64,000 bases of DNA from Heterobilharzia americana (GCA_944470555.2 OX104131.1:12144515-12208514), one strand, 5' to 3'; counted from the first letter of the stretch, positions 1 to 12,800 are shown. Made by a program: numbers and translations. The notes: generated by a model from the sequence alone, not told the origin.

Positions 1-199
1 ATACGTTAGTCTGGGGTACCTATAGCGCCGTTACGTTAGTCTGACCGTAAAAAATCGGGTTTTTCAACACTTCGGTGCGAGCAGTTCTGCTATACGCCTG
101 TGGAACCTGGTCTCCAAGCTGAAGAAATGCGACGACTCTGTGTTCGATCGTCGTTGTCTCTGTAGGGTTATTCGTACCCAGTGGTAACACCATGTAAGT

Positions 200-720
200 A
201 ATCCTGAGGTACGACAGCATGTTTGGACATAATGGAGATTGTCATTCAATGGGTGAAGTCATCTGAAACACCGGCTTCGGTGGCTTGAACATGTGTTACA
301 CATGTCGTCCCAATAGCTTCCACGCTGTTCATTGTTTGCTAACCCTGGGACTGGATGGGAGAAATGGAGTGGTGGTCAGTGTATGACATCATCATCATCA
401 TGATGTGGGTTGAAGGATAGTTGTATTGTGGTGACATCTGTTAGTGCATCGCGACTCCCTGGGTGGGGTCTGAGACCACACAACTCGGTCGCTTGAGACA
501 TTATCAGATACGGCTCAGAATTGAAACCAGTGGCAATCATGCTGTAGCTTCCTCCTAGCTGTTGCTGAAAAGTAAAGAATGCTTTGTTTCAAATATACCT
601 TACTGGATTGCCCTTCTAATCATTCTATTCTTGTTGTGTTTCATTTTTTTCCACTACCCTTCGCTTTATATCTTCGTAATGTTGTTATATTATTTTGTGT
701 GGCATATTTCTTGGTGCTCT
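200..720 (+). mobile_element. RTE family 2 remnant, C-terminal end and 3' UTR
   Basis: The + strand translation near 265-330 contains a decayed LRWLEHVLHM motif, followed by a WEKWSGGQCMT-like stretch and, at about 450-500, LPGWGLRPHNS. This order matches the conserved C-terminal tail of the schistosome RTE-type reverse transcriptases that recur at 27.8, 30.1, 35.9 and 37.6 kb. Several stops and frame changes are present and no reverse transcriptase core remains, so this is a 5'-truncated dead copy. The T-rich sequence at about 560-760 may be its 3' UTR or unrelated; its end cannot be placed. Bases 1-200 may also belong to it. Confidence 0.6.
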
Positions 721-917
721 TGCTGTACCACGTTTGTGTTCTAGTAGTAATAATGTTACACAACTCATCTAGCTTCCCTAAATTGTGCTTGGTCACCTTT
801 CTTGTTAACGTATGAAAGCCATCACCGTCACATTATCGTTCCTATTTTCATCCCATATATCAAACCTGAATTCAGTGATGAACAGACCTAGGTTTTCCCA
901 TCTTTTAGAAAAAATTG
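721..917. other. Spacer, nothing recognised
   Basis: AT-rich spacer between the RTE remnant and the tail of the next element. No coding signal, RNA gene or repeat could be supported. Confidence 0.5.
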
Positions 918-1416
918 TTATTATTATCTATCCTTTAGGTTCCTAGTGAATCAGAGCTTTAGTAGCACGTCACCATTTCACTCTCTTCTCTTCAGTCATT
1001 TCAACCTGGCCCCACGACTGCCCAGAAGCTGTCATTTCTTCCTCATACCATCTCATCCATGTCACCTTCGGCTAGGATGCCCAACTCTTCTTTTCCCCTT
1101 TGGGTTTCACTCGATGTCCTGGCCTGCCATGTAGTGTTCCCAAACGGTATCAGTCTGTGTCCAATCCATCTCCAGTTTCTTCTGCATATTTGTTGGGCTA
1201 TAGGTTCTTGATTGGCTCGTTGCCAGCCAGCCAGAGTTCCTTGTTGCTTATTCTTATTATTCTGGCCATCTGATCTCCATCTTCAGTATCGACTGAGCGT
1301 AGGCGGCAGCTGTCCATGTATATCTACTTTATTGGAAATGCTTTTCGTAACGCGCCGAGTCTCCCAACCATATGGAATCACTGACTTGACATTAGCGTTG
1401 AAAATCCGGATGTTGT

Positions 1417-2600
1417 TCACGCTTTATGCTGAGTGAAGTGCAGTGTAGTAGATCTCCACACTGATTTCAAGTTAATGAAGGCCTGTCTTGCTTTCCCGAT
1501 CCTCGCTTTGATGTCCTCATCTGTGCCACCTGTAGTTGAGACGATGCTGCCCGGGTAGGTGGAAGAGGCAACTTCCCTTGGATTTCTCCTTGTTTCTGCT
1601 TGTTGTTGCTGTTGGTCCGGTATCTTCATCACCTCCGTCTTCTCTACGTTCACCTGTAGTCCCATTTTCGCTACCTCGCCTTTTCTGCCAACTTGCTAAC
1701 TTTCACCTGTAAATCTTCTAGCTTATGGGACATTAGACACAAATCATCATCGGCGAAATCCAAATCTTCTGGGGTCTTTTCATCGGTCCAGCCAGCATAT
1801 GCCCCTCTTCTCGCTCCTCACAGTTTGTTGCACAATCCAGTCCAGTCGAGTCGACCACAATCAGGAAGGTGATTGACGATAGTAGGCAACCTTGTCTTAC
1901 TTTTGTCTTCACCTCAAATGCATCACAGCCCTCCATTGTGGATCACTTGGCATGTGGCGTCGTCACATAGCTGTTGAATGAGGTTGGTAAAGATTTGTGG
2001 CACCAAAACCGTAGTGTTGAAGCAACTGCCAAATTACTTCTCGTTCGACGCTGTCAAAGGACATTTCAACGTCGATAAATTTGAGGCGAAGAGCTGACTG
2101 CTATTCTATGCTCTGTTCTTTGATGATGCGTAGCGTTACAATGTAATTGGCACATGATTGGTTCTTCCTGAAGCCAGCCAGCCCGTTCAGTTCGTGATTA
2201 TTGATCCAGAGCATTTTCTGTTTAGTCTCTCCAGGACGATACCGCTTAATATTTTCCTTGGAGTCAACAAGGGTGGAACATAATACCGCGCCACTTCTTG
2301 TAAAGACTTAGGTCGCCCACTCTTCTTTGCGAGTTTGACAAGGTAGCCCTTCCAATCAATCGACAGGTACCTTTCCTTACCATCTCCCTTTCAAACCTTC
2401 TGCAATAGTGGTGTGAGCCTCTACGTCTGTTTTCAGTGCTTCTGGGGAGTTCCATCTGCTCCTGTTGCTTTCCGGTTTTCAGCAACGTTCTGACGTTCAG
2501 GACTTCACTTCTGCTTTCGTCGAAGGCTTGTGTTCACCAATAGTTCTGTGGCTGGGCTGCTGATAGTGTTCCTGGACGAGTTGCAGGTGGTGGTGGTCGA
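1417..2600 (-). pseudogene. Reverse transcriptase fragments of RTE copy A
   Basis: Short - strand frames between 2,600 and 1,417 match, in order, parts of the RT in the 31.5-kb copy: a region before the palm near 2,485-2,264, a palm segment with VKTKVRQGCLLS near 1,900, and the thumb segment NVEKTEVMKIP near 1,640. The frame changes repeatedly. The C-terminal tail runs on to about 950 in other frames. This is a dead fossil of the same family, not a host gene. Confidence 0.7.
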
Positions 2601-3244
2601 TTCAAGAGTTATTTGAAGTGGTCACCCCACTGTTTCCTTTGTTTCTCCGCTTTGGTAGCTACATTTCCTTCACTATCTTTCCTTGGTTTCATCTGTGTTG
2701 ATCTCTTCCCTCCCAGATAGTGACCTGGCTGTTTGATATAGTGTTGTCAGATCCCTCCCACCTACAACCTGTTCTGCTTCACTTGCAAGTGTGTCATGGA
2801 AGTGTGATTTGTCTTTGCACGCACGCTTCTGCACTTCTTTGTCCAGTGTAATGGTTTATATGTTGTGTTCAGTCATTCTTTTCGTTGTTCATCCCTGCAC
2901 TGCATTGGTTCATCTTCTGCTTCACCATCTTCCTCTCCCTCCTCCATCAGCTTCAGTGTGTCTGTCGAGATCCATTCCAGTCCTTGTCTTGCTTCTTCTT
3001 TCTTCTAAAACGGTTAATGTCCTCGATTTTTTCCTGATGACTGATGTGAAGATGTCCTTTTTAGTTCCATCCTTCGGTTTCTATTCTGAGTGTTGAACTT
3101 GAACTATGGTCTATCACCAGCTTCTTTGAAGGCTTTCAGTTTGATTTTGAAGGCAGGTTCCCTGCACTAGATAGTCAGATGGTCTGAACCTACGTCTGCT
3201 CCCCTTATTGATCTTGTGTCCAGCTGGCTGCGTCTCCACTTTCT

Positions 3245-3962
3245 TCACATTGAGATGAAGTCGGTCTGACTCTTCGTGTGTCTATCTGGTGAAATCCACA
3301 TTGTTTTGTGAATACCCTTGTGTTTGTACATACTACCTCCAGTTACCAAATCTTTGAATGCACAGACGTCTGCAAACAGTTGTCCATTCTCATCCATTAT
3401 TTCACCGAGTGCCTCTCGACCCATGATGAGTTCCCTTCCTGTGTTGTCCGCTCCCACTTTGGCATTCATGTCGCCCGTTAGAGTTTTAATGTCACCGACT
3501 GGAGTCTTGTCTAGTACTGATTGCAGTTGTCTGTAGAATTCCTCCTTCTTCTCTTGATCTGCATCATTTGTAGGTGCATAGGATAGCATTGTACGATTGT
3601 GACTTTCCTTCCTTTTGATTTAAATCTTTCTGTCACGATCCCGCAGGAGGAGATTGGTTCCCACTGCATGAGAGAGAGCTTCCAATGGTTTTGGAGACAT
3701 CATGATAGCCACTCGAAAACTCAGTGTGCTCGTGGTTGTCGTGTGGGTGACTATCGGAATAGATTATTAACTCTCCAGTTGACAGTTTGGAGAGTTCACT
3801 TTCATTCCATCTGCTTTCGCAAATTCCAAGCACTTCCATACCATACCTCCCCATCTCTTTTGCAATGTGGACAGCCTTGGTAGGTTCATACATGGTGCAG
3901 ACATGCCACGTCCCCGTGCTTACTTTTGCGTTCATAGAGAGAAGAGAAGACACATCGGCCAA
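3245..3962 (-). pseudogene. Endonuclease domain of RTE copy A, frameshifted
   Basis: Two adjoining reading frames on the - strand (3,962-3,633 and 3,589-3,245) carry the exonuclease-endonuclease-phosphatase type endonuclease of an RTE element, which nicks target DNA for target-primed reverse transcription. Visible motifs are the GTW start motif, EVLGICESRW, and GDMNAK, which includes a metal-site Asp/Asn pair. A frame break lies between the two pieces near 3,600-3,640, so the protein cannot be made intact. The domain follows the 5' leader at about 3,960-4,168 and precedes RT fragments, the usual RTE order. Confidence 0.75.
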
Positions 3963-4828
3963 TTGGCTTCTCGAAGGCTTTCACTAACCGGCATCCTTTC
4001 ATCTCCCTGATTCCAGCGAGGGATTAGTTTATTTTTATGTTTACTCTGTACTTGAAGTTTCATTAGCGATTAGATTGGCTTCCCGGGGTTGGGTTGCTGG
4101 CGCTGCGCCCTAACCCCCTTCTTTATCCGGGCTTAGGACCGTTTAGTGAACTAGTAAACTAGTTAAGGTTCTATTGGAAAAATACCTGGACAACCTAGAA
4201 TAAAGAAAGTTTTGAGTCTGACATAAATAAAAAGTACAACACGTCTCTTATAGGATGACAATGCATGAAACTGCACTTTATTGTGACTAGCGCTTCAAAC
4301 TCTATGAGCTTAGAAGTAACATATGTTTAAAAGTTTTACGTGTGTAGTTATCCAACTCGTGTAATAATACCCTCCTTCTTGACAATGTATTCACATTATT
4401 TCCTGAATTGAGCTGTGGCTTGTATTTTGAAGTTCCTGACTTTTGACTATTAGGTTTTGCGTTTTAGCTCTACTCTGCCTACTGAGGCCCAGGTAGCCAG
4501 GTAGTACCATTAACCCTCACACAGATGTGGCTCATTGTCTTCTGCACAAAAGTGCGCATGCTTACTTAGTACATTTCGATTCTACTGGATACTCACTCTG
4601 ATCTGTTAGTAGTATATCATCTGTCTGAACCTGTATACGACTTATATTCGATAACAGGTATTTGAAATAGCAGGCTTATTTCATCACTCACTATCCGTCA
4701 AAAATGTAATAGAACTATGCACCATTGTGTAAGCAGGTGTCGTCAGTGCTTCTGTACAAAGATTCGAGAACTCTAGTCACGGCTACTTCTCTACACCGAG
4801 TCTTGGTAAATGTACTTTGTTTCACCAG

Positions 4829-4901
4829 TCGAGATGTTCAGATATTACCTATTCATAGTTCAGTTTTGGAAGCTTTGCCGAGAGAATTCAAAAGACTACA
4901 G
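4829..4901 (+). CDS. Candidate exon, unknown gene (weak)
   Basis: The segment has a fair 3' splice site (tgtactttgtttcaccag) and is followed by a weak gtatct donor. In the frame beginning at its second base it reads RDVQILPIHSSVLEALPREF and then KRLQ. The VLEALPREF core is reminiscent of the Leu-Pro centred UBM ubiquitin-binding motif of Rev1-type polymerases, but that is only a resemblance over about ten residues. The frame stays open to a stop at 4,968-4,970, so the donor may not be used. It could be a chance open frame or part of an unrecognised gene. Confidence 0.2.
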
Positions 4902-5394
4902 GTATCTTTGCAGGAACTCAAGCAATCTCTTATACAAGATATTTGTGATTCAATTTCTTATTACAAATGATCTTCAAACTCATGCACTGAGCATACCATT
5001 CAACAGGGAAAGCGGAAATACTTCAGGTTTGCATAACTATTCGCAGAAATAGTGAGCAGGTCGTCTTAAGCTTAGTGGTGTCTTAGTATATTGCTATCAT
5101 TAGGTTTATGCCAGAACTCTGTTGGTGGGACCTTATGCTGCAGGAAAGTAAGTTGTAAATAAGGCCTTGCGTCACAAGTAATAGCAAGTGTAGTGTTATT
5201 GCTTGTATTACACCGTCGTTGATTGGACCGAATTGATCAGTCTCTGTTGGCATATGGGCTCCTATGCGGATGCCTCGATATTGCCTGTCTTTTAACTATG
5301 TTTAGTAATGATGACCCATCATTACTAATAATAGCAAGTGTTTTCAAAAATCACATTGATAAATGGCGATTTGTAGATCTCTTTATTTGACCTA

Positions 5395-5570
5395 TTTAAA
5401 GGTTGAAATGTTTACACAACTCTTCAGAAGTTTCAATTCAGAAGTCATATTTGAAACACGAGTATTAAGTTCATCAGCTTTATTCCTCAAGATTGAATTA
5501 CGCAAATACTCGGTTAGTTGTAATGTCTTGGGGAACGAGGCCATCATCTTACTTGTTGTGTGCTCGTAGC
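5395..5570 (-). CDS. Candidate C-terminal exon on - strand, helix-forming (weak)
   Basis: A - strand frame ending in TAA just after SCVNISTFK reads as an amphipathic, coiled-coil-like stretch (LQLTEYLRNSILRNKADELN, then TRVSNMTSELKLLKS). The composition is more protein-like than that of neighbouring open frames, but it has no ATG start and no strong acceptor upstream, and I recognise no family. It may be chance. Confidence 0.15.
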
Positions 5571-6751
5571 TTAGCACTTGCTTGATTTTATAGTCTTAGT
5601 GTTCAAATCCTTATTTATTATGAATCTTTTATATGAGGCAGCTATCAAGTCAACTCATAATGAATGTGAGCTTTGATATAATAATCTAAACAAGATTTTT
5701 CTAAACGTTAACTTTGTAGAAACGAAAAGTGTCTTTTGGTTAATCGTTCAGTCGACTTGTTCTGTCAAAGCAGTCACTTGGAAATACATGTTTGGGGTAC
5801 TTATGAAATTCCATGCCGACAAATAAAAAATGGTGGTCCTCCTCCAGTTTCGTTCTGTCAATCATTTGCTTGTGACTGGAACTGACTTCAAGTTTAAGGA
5901 GAATATTCACCCGGCGTTTGGCCGCAACAAACACATTATATCACTACAGGCCATCTTTATAGGATGCTACTCTTTTTGGAGTACCTACATGAAGCCCAAC
6001 CACACACTAGTCTGAGTACATGTATTGGCTCCTTAATAAATACATCAGACAAACAATAGGGAAACTTTTGTGTACCCGGCTAAAAGGTGAAAATAAATAT
6101 GTATTTAGCAAAAGCTACGTTAGACACTTGCCTAAGCGTGGTAGCAACTCACCTGTACGCGAAACGAAGGCGATTTGAACGTTTACTGATTGAGTTCTTG
6201 TAATGACCGTGAGTAGAGGTGGTAGGTGAAAGGAAAGAGACGGCAGAGACATCAGCTATAAGTTATAATCAGCAGTTTGAGCTTATTGGAAAGGTATGAA
6301 AAAGATGGTTGATAAGACTGTCACTGAAAACGATGGGTTCCTGATAACCTCACAGGACAGGTAGTTGTAACGCTAAGCAGGATACTTAGGGACTGTTTCC
6401 CTAGCCTGTAATCATGCTTCAGCTGTCCAATATCCGACCTGAACTGAAACGGAATGCAGATATCAGTTCTCCAACTCTTATCAAAGTTAAAAAAATCTCT
6501 TTCAAACCTGAAACGATAAAAAACAACGAGGACTGACAGTTTGCCACCACAAGTTTTCAAGGAGGGAGGTGAGAAATTGCTGAATCACGCTTTTCCCACT
6601 CTTTTACTTTTCATATCAATTCGATGCGTGGTAACCTGAACAGATGAACCTACGTGCGATGTTCTGCGTTGATTGTCTGTCGGTCAGAATAAGCGTATAA
6701 ATTACTAAAATAAGTTTATTTACACTTTCATTCAAAATCTCAACAATGTAG

Positions 6752-6873
6752 CAGAATGATTTCAACTCTCAAGGCAGTCGTAATTGGTCTTCTAGCGGAC
6801 CATCAGAGGATAAGGTCGATCAAGAAATGGCAAAAATGGATGGCCGAATTCACCGAAAAAGAAATGAGCAGTT
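6752..6873 (+). CDS. NPLOC4: NPL4 exon: linker before first zinc finger
   Basis: Encodes a Ser-rich linker and the conserved segment GPSEDKVDQEMAKMDGRIHR plus KRNEQL that precedes the first zf-NPL4 cluster in other Npl4 proteins. The donor is at 6,874 (gtgagt) and leaves two bases of a Leu codon. The start is uncertain: the frame is open from 6,752 (acceptor caacaatgtag, phase 0), but a second possible acceptor, ggtcttctag, would start the exon at 6,796. Neither has a strong pyrimidine tract. Confidence 0.8.
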
Positions 6874-9800
6874 GTGAGTTTTATCTTTTGCTTTTTTAAC
6901 TTGTCCAATCAATACTTAAAGGGATGTGTTACTTGTTCACTGTTTATATTTTGGCCTGGATGCTGACACTAGAACTCGTAAATTGATATCTCAAACAATA
7001 CTATTCAGTTGTCGTGGTATTTGTTACATTCTAAGCATACAAACTTACTGTCAGTCCAACGTTTTCTAAAACTAACCATTGTCAAATTTCATAGTCACTA
7101 TACTGGTTAGTTCTTATAGTTGTCAGAAAGAGGGACATCAGTTTTACCACCAAGTGCTTCTACCTATGTTATACAAATTACTATCATCGACCAGTTGTCC
7201 TAGGAGGAAGGTTTTGTTAGGTGCAAATTCCATATTTAACAGAAACTATACTGACAACATTTCCGAAAGTTTTGGTGTTGACTTCGATCATTCCTAAAGT
7301 GTGTGGTTGAATAACAGACGGCAGTAACTTCCTTGATGTTTTGATTAGCCTGTCATGTAAATAAGTAACTTACTGCACATGCAAAGGTTTGTGCAGTTAT
7401 TACTATCTGTATCAGTGAAGATGAGTGGCATGTGTGGATTTTAGGTTTGTATGTCTTCAGGTAGTGCAATGTTGATGTTAAGCATAGATTGCTAAACGAA
7501 GTATCTAAGTCGGTTGCTAGCCACTGAATTAGATTATTAGGACGTGTGTTGTGCATGCCGAAATACCTTGTTTCATAAGTCCAAACATTAGCTGAATTTA
7601 GATTAGATTGGAAAAAGGTCAAGAATACCCAGGCCAAGACAGAACCGATCCGTAGATGTCCTGACTCATGATTTGAGAAGTGTATGGAAGCGTAGGTTGC
7701 CGGACTAGCTTGCTGCTCGAGATATCAGGAGTCAATGGTTGGAGACCGGGAGTGAATTGGTTCAGCATCATAATATGCCCACTCTCTAGGATCTTTGAAA
7801 ACTTAAACCTATCTGTCACTTTTGATTCATTTGTTCTCCGTTCTCATATCCCCTTTGTTTACTTTTGCATCACTTTATTTTTGTTTAAATTCTGTTTGTG
7901 GTTTGGTGAGTAGTGACAAATTGTAATGATGCACGACGTTATACGTTGATGTTTGCATTTTTGCATGATTATATTTATGCAGATAAAACAGTTAAAAATA
8001 TTTTTGTATATCACGTAAATCTGAGTTGATTAGAAAATAGTGTGTTGGGTACTTTGCTGACCTTACATGTAAAGCTTACATCTTTTCAGAAGGCTCAGAT
8101 TAATAATCAGGGAATCCATGGATTTGCAGCATGTTCATCCTGTTTAAAGTCTTCTCAGACTTACTCCTACTGCAGTTAGTGTAACGCTTTAAGTTGGTGG
8201 ACAACTAAAAATATGCCTGCCACTTCCCGTCAGCGGAAGTTAGTGAGGACCCACATATTTGTTTACCGACGTATCAAACTTCCCTATAACTTCATACTTA
8301 AAATCAGCATTAATTAATAGTTTCTTCACTCAGTAGATATATTTTATGATATCTTTGGTTGGGTACTTCCAACCATCTCATATCATCCGCCTTCAGTGAC
8401 TGTTTCGCATCCACAGAGAATGAGCGTTATACTGCACGGTACATTTGGCTGTTAATAGATAATGATGTCTTATATGTGCTATAATTAGCTTAATTTGACA
8501 AAAGACTGATACACATTTTGTATATTTTCCAGTTCTTATCACATAACAGTCCACCTAAGTTGATGCTACTACTTTGAAAGTGAAATAGCTGCTAGGAAAT
8601 ATGAAGGTTACTCAAAAATACTATACTGAAAAACTGGGAAACTAAATGTTTCTAATCAAGCTGTTTTAAAATTTTCATTTACCTGTGGAAATTCAAATTT
8701 GAATTCCAAAACTCTTACTGAATGGCTTACATGGTAAGGTCATCGGCAAAAATCGTATACCCAGGAGTTTTATCCTTTGCGTTATCACTTTTAAGCGGTT
8801 TTAAACGCTTTCAAATTGTAGTAGTTCTATCTTCTTTCTAGTAACTGAGTTGGGATTCAAAAACACAAGGTTCTGATATTATCATATATCCATTTAAGTG
8901 TATCAAACCTTTTTTCATTGAGTACATAATCCTGAATCATAGTAGTAGATAAGGTGCTCAAATAATCCACTTCCAATTTTCAAACTGCGCATCGGTACAA
9001 ATCATTCATGTAGTAAAACTTTGGGTTTTAGAGGTTAGAAATGCATCGTAGACAAGCTCACACTATCACTCGGGTTCTATACAAAACTATATTTTATTAT
9101 CCGCTTCAAATAATAGGATTATTTTGTGCTTTTTGGTAATCATCTCTGATAATGTGTTCAATTTCTAATAGGTGAAAAATAAAGGAAATTCAAACCTCTG
9201 GAGGAATTTTTATGATAGAGTTAAATAAAAGTTATGATACGGCTTGACTAACTATGCAACTATCATAAGTTCTGAAATTGCCGAGAGTGCGAGCCAAAAA
9301 CCTTAATAATCCAATATACATCCTAGAAATTCGATTCACTAAGAGATATTACCACATGATTTCCCCATCGACATAATGAAATGACTGAATTGGGTCAACA
9401 AACGTATATTTTATGTCGTGTTTCAGTACTGCTTGAATATATAGGTAAAATAAGGTTTTACAATACGAAATGATTTTCCAACATATAGTGACCGTATACT
9501 TAGAGTAGAGCGTCCAATCGTGTTTATCTTTTTGGCGTTTTCATGTGATTTTTAGACATATTCAATTGCCTTATCGTAAACAGTCTCTTCAAAAGAACTT
9601 GTTCTTTTTTGTGTATTGAGTTATTTCTTGAACCACTTTTCCCTTCAGGTGTCGTCATACTTTATCCGGACAATGTATCCACTGTGTCCCCCTTGAAGTA
9701 AGCTGATCATGTATTGTATTTTCATTGATTGGTCAGTCCCCTCACTCACCTTTTAATTCTTTATAACTGAACAGTTGTTGTTTAGGCTTCTTTGTAAACC

Positions 9801-12800
9801 GGGAATTCAATAAAGTGTCAGTATTTAGAATAATTTCAGTCACGTAGTTCAAAGAAATCCTATTTACCAATAAAAAGCTAGAGAATGAACGGCTGTCCAT
9901 CTGATCTTAGAACTCACTACTCATCTGTTTCAGTGCAATTAACAGATGAGATCAGATATTCATGAGTTTTGCAGTTCAGTTGATTTAAGATAGGTTGTCA
10001 AAGCACTTTTTTGTCAAAGGCAGGAGTCAGAAGATATTCGTCATCCGTTCATTCTTGACAGTATAGGAAATTTTCCATGTCAATTATGCTTCCGTTAAAT
10101 CATAGTTTTGTTCCAAACAACGTGTACTGTAATGGGAAAGCTAACTTGAAATCAACTATTGTCCAGTATTCTACCAAAATACGACTATCTCAAATGGTCT
10201 TATTAATAGTTAGTATGAAGTTTATCCTCTGTAATTCAACTAGATTTGGATAAAAAGGCATGACTAAGCAGGCACTGTGTTCACGACGACCGGACAGTTA
10301 TTTATCAAGGATTCGTATAGCAAACAGGCAAAACCCTTGGTGATGTAAGTGGAGCTAACACCTGGTTAACATCTCTATGTTGTAGATCATTTGATGCAGC
10401 ATTCAACCGGTAATCCGGAGACCTTTAGTTCAAATCTTCCCGTGACTCAGGTCTTCATTTCAGCTTCGATTACCACTCAATATCTATGACATCAATCTGC
10501 GAAATCATGACTTTCGTAGTTTCATTAATAGTAAGTAACTGAATACTGTTGAGATTCTGATCAAATAATAAATCGTAATGCTACAGTATAACTGAATGAT
10601 AACCACTGGCTAGACTAAATTTATTAACTGATTGCATAACTCAGAAATGGCATGAACCAGTGTTTCAGGTTTTATTTAGAAACTCTCCGGTGTAACAAGA
10701 TTATTCGGAAGTCATCATGTATAGTTTAAGCAACTGCTGAAGTCAGCAAATACGTTTCATTATTTAGCTAAGAAGATGGTTTATCGTGAAATAACTAAAC
10801 CGTCTCGGTTATCTGAATAGCCGTTAGAGTTACCTTCGAAGTCATAGATGAAAGTTTTTAAACATCGTTCTTAAATGTAATGTGCATCATAATCGACTAT
10901 GCCCAATCAGTAAACGAAATCCTTCGTCGAGTTCAATTATATTCTAAGTCACCTCTAAGAGTGTTAGTTGTTTTTTAGTTGGCTCTAATTCAGTGAAACT
11001 GGTTCATTTGTTTAGGCAGTTAACTTTTGATCAACTGGTCACGAGTTCAAATTCCACTCCATTTGTTAAGGTTTGTAAAGTTGACCTTCATACTATAGTT
11101 ATGAATGTGTCCTAGTGTATGAAACTGCGCCTGATTTCTGTGTTACACTTCTTTTTTCAATTTGATATTTTATGAAGACAGTAATTCTTTACCTCATAAC
11201 CTGGAGGAAAATATATTTACTGTAATAATAATCTAAGGGGAATCATTTAATTTTTCTTTTAATTCTATGCATCTTGCGAACAATTTTCTATGAATGTTTA
11301 TAAAAATACAAAACACTTATGATACTTTATCAATTACTTTCTTCATTTCGTCGTTTATAACGAGGTCTGTCACCGTGTTAGGTAAATTGCTATCAAGTGA
11401 AACATTGTGAGGCAATGAATGTACCAAATTGGAATCAAGATACACGTTTAAATGTTTTATCAATAGAGTTAATCATCTAGGATTTTCTCTTAAATATATT
11501 GAAGCTAAATTTAAGAATAATAATTCATCACTTTCAATTCACTTTTTTATATATCAATTTTTTATATACAAGAAGCAAATGTTCACAGTGACGATCTGTT
11601 TATATTAAGATATCTGAATTAAATATTTGGTTAAAATTCATAGATTTAATATAAAAATGTAAGCTTGAAGTGATAAGTGATATCAATGAAATTATTGCTA
11701 TTTCATTAGTCTGTTGAAATAGTTTTCAGCTAATGAAGAATAAACTGAAGTTTAAAATAGTTTCAGTTGTAACTTAAAAGAGATGTACTCCATAGTATGA
11801 TAATCGTCTAATTAGTCATTTATAATGTGTAGACAACTTATAATTGCAATAGTAGTATGTAACTATACAATATCATGCATGACTTACAACTATTTCATTC
11901 TGTGCAGTTATTGATTCCTCGCCTGGTTAACTAGTTCACTAGTTACTAGCCGGTCCTAAACCCGGGTAAAGAGGGAAGGTTGGGCATAGGGCTAGCAACC
12001 CTACCCCATAAAACAAATCTAACCGCTAAACAAACTTCAAAGCACAAACAAAATTACTCCTCGCTGGAATCGGAGAGGCGAAATGACGCCAGTTAGTGAA
12101 AGCCTTCGGGAAGCCAATTGGCCGATGTGTCTTCTCTTCTCTCGATCAAGGCGAAAGTAAACATGGGGACATGGAATGTCCGCACGATGTTTGAACCCAG
12201 TAAGGCAGCCCAGATTGCAAAAGAGATGAGAAGGTATCACTCAGAGAACAGAGGTCACTGGAGACGTGCTACTGAAGCCGTATGTTCCATTAGGAACCCA
12301 AGGGACTAATAATAATAATAATAATATTGATTCCGATATTATTGATTTATAATCATAAAAATCATTGACTGAATTCGTAATAGAGGACTGCAAAAGTTTC
12401 AGTATAGTTACCAAGATATTTTGAACATTCAAGAGTTTGTAAAGTTTATTGTATGCCCTAAGCATATATTGACTTCATAAACTTCCATTAATTCATAGAA
12501 GCGTGATAATTTAGGGTACAGTGTCAACTGTGATCACCTTGTACGTACTTATTGATTACTAATTAATGATACTAACTTATTTAATTCTTTTGTACATAAA
12601 CAGTATAATCTGATTTGTTTTATTACGACTTAAACGTGTGATACGATGTACAATTTTTACTCATCGAAGAAGTAGCTTCCATTAGATTTTGAGAATAGAA
12701 TTTTTTGATAAACTTTATGCATATTGAATAATATCATGTCAAACTTTGTTCTTGATATTTCCTGAAAAAGTATGAACGAATTTGTGTTTGGCACAAAATC

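Larger units (their letters stand above)
918..4168 (-). mobile_element. RTE family 1 non-LTR retrotransposon, near full length, dead (copy A)
   Basis: A 3.25-kb element on the - strand has the same ends as the better preserved copy at 31.5-34.8 kb: a TAA-type tail (ttattattat, 919-928) and a 5' leader containing ctagtaaactagttaa near 4,150. Read from the right, it encodes an apurinic-like endonuclease start (KVSTGTWHVCTMYEPTKA near 3,900, then LGICESRW and a GDMNAKVGADNTGRE segment near 3,450). Reverse transcriptase pieces follow (a VKTKVRQGCLLS segment near 1,900; NVEKTEV near 1,640). The frame is broken at many places, and the spread of substitutions makes it older than the 31.5-kb copy. 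A degenerate target duplication (tttagaaaaaat at left, attggaaaaat at right) is possible but not convincing. Confidence 0.85.
4169..6751. other. Unassigned region upstream of the first visible NPL4 exon
   Basis: About 2.6 kb without a secure gene. It is where the missing N-terminal ubiquitin-like exon of NPL4 could lie, but I found no recognisable sequence for it. At about 4,480-4,565 a short stretch (caggtagccaggtagtacca, then ctgcacaaaagtgcgcatg) resembles the tail of the SINE-like repeat at 39.6 kb. Two weak exon candidates are listed separately. Several short frames in 5,360-6,015 are open on both strands but match nothing I know. Confidence 0.4.

Noticed and set aside
918..4180. Target duplication of RTE copy A (tttagaaaaaat versus attggaaaaat)
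   Set aside because: A-rich and mismatched; not distinguishable from chance in this composition.
5740..6015. Overlapping frames on both strands (64 and 61 codons)
   Set aside because: No recognisable family or splice signals; mutual overlap suggests chance.
12118..12309. 63-codon frame at 12.1-12.3 kb as a small gene
   Set aside because: It is the fused endonuclease and C-terminus of a deleted RTE copy, and its apparent start is a TTG.
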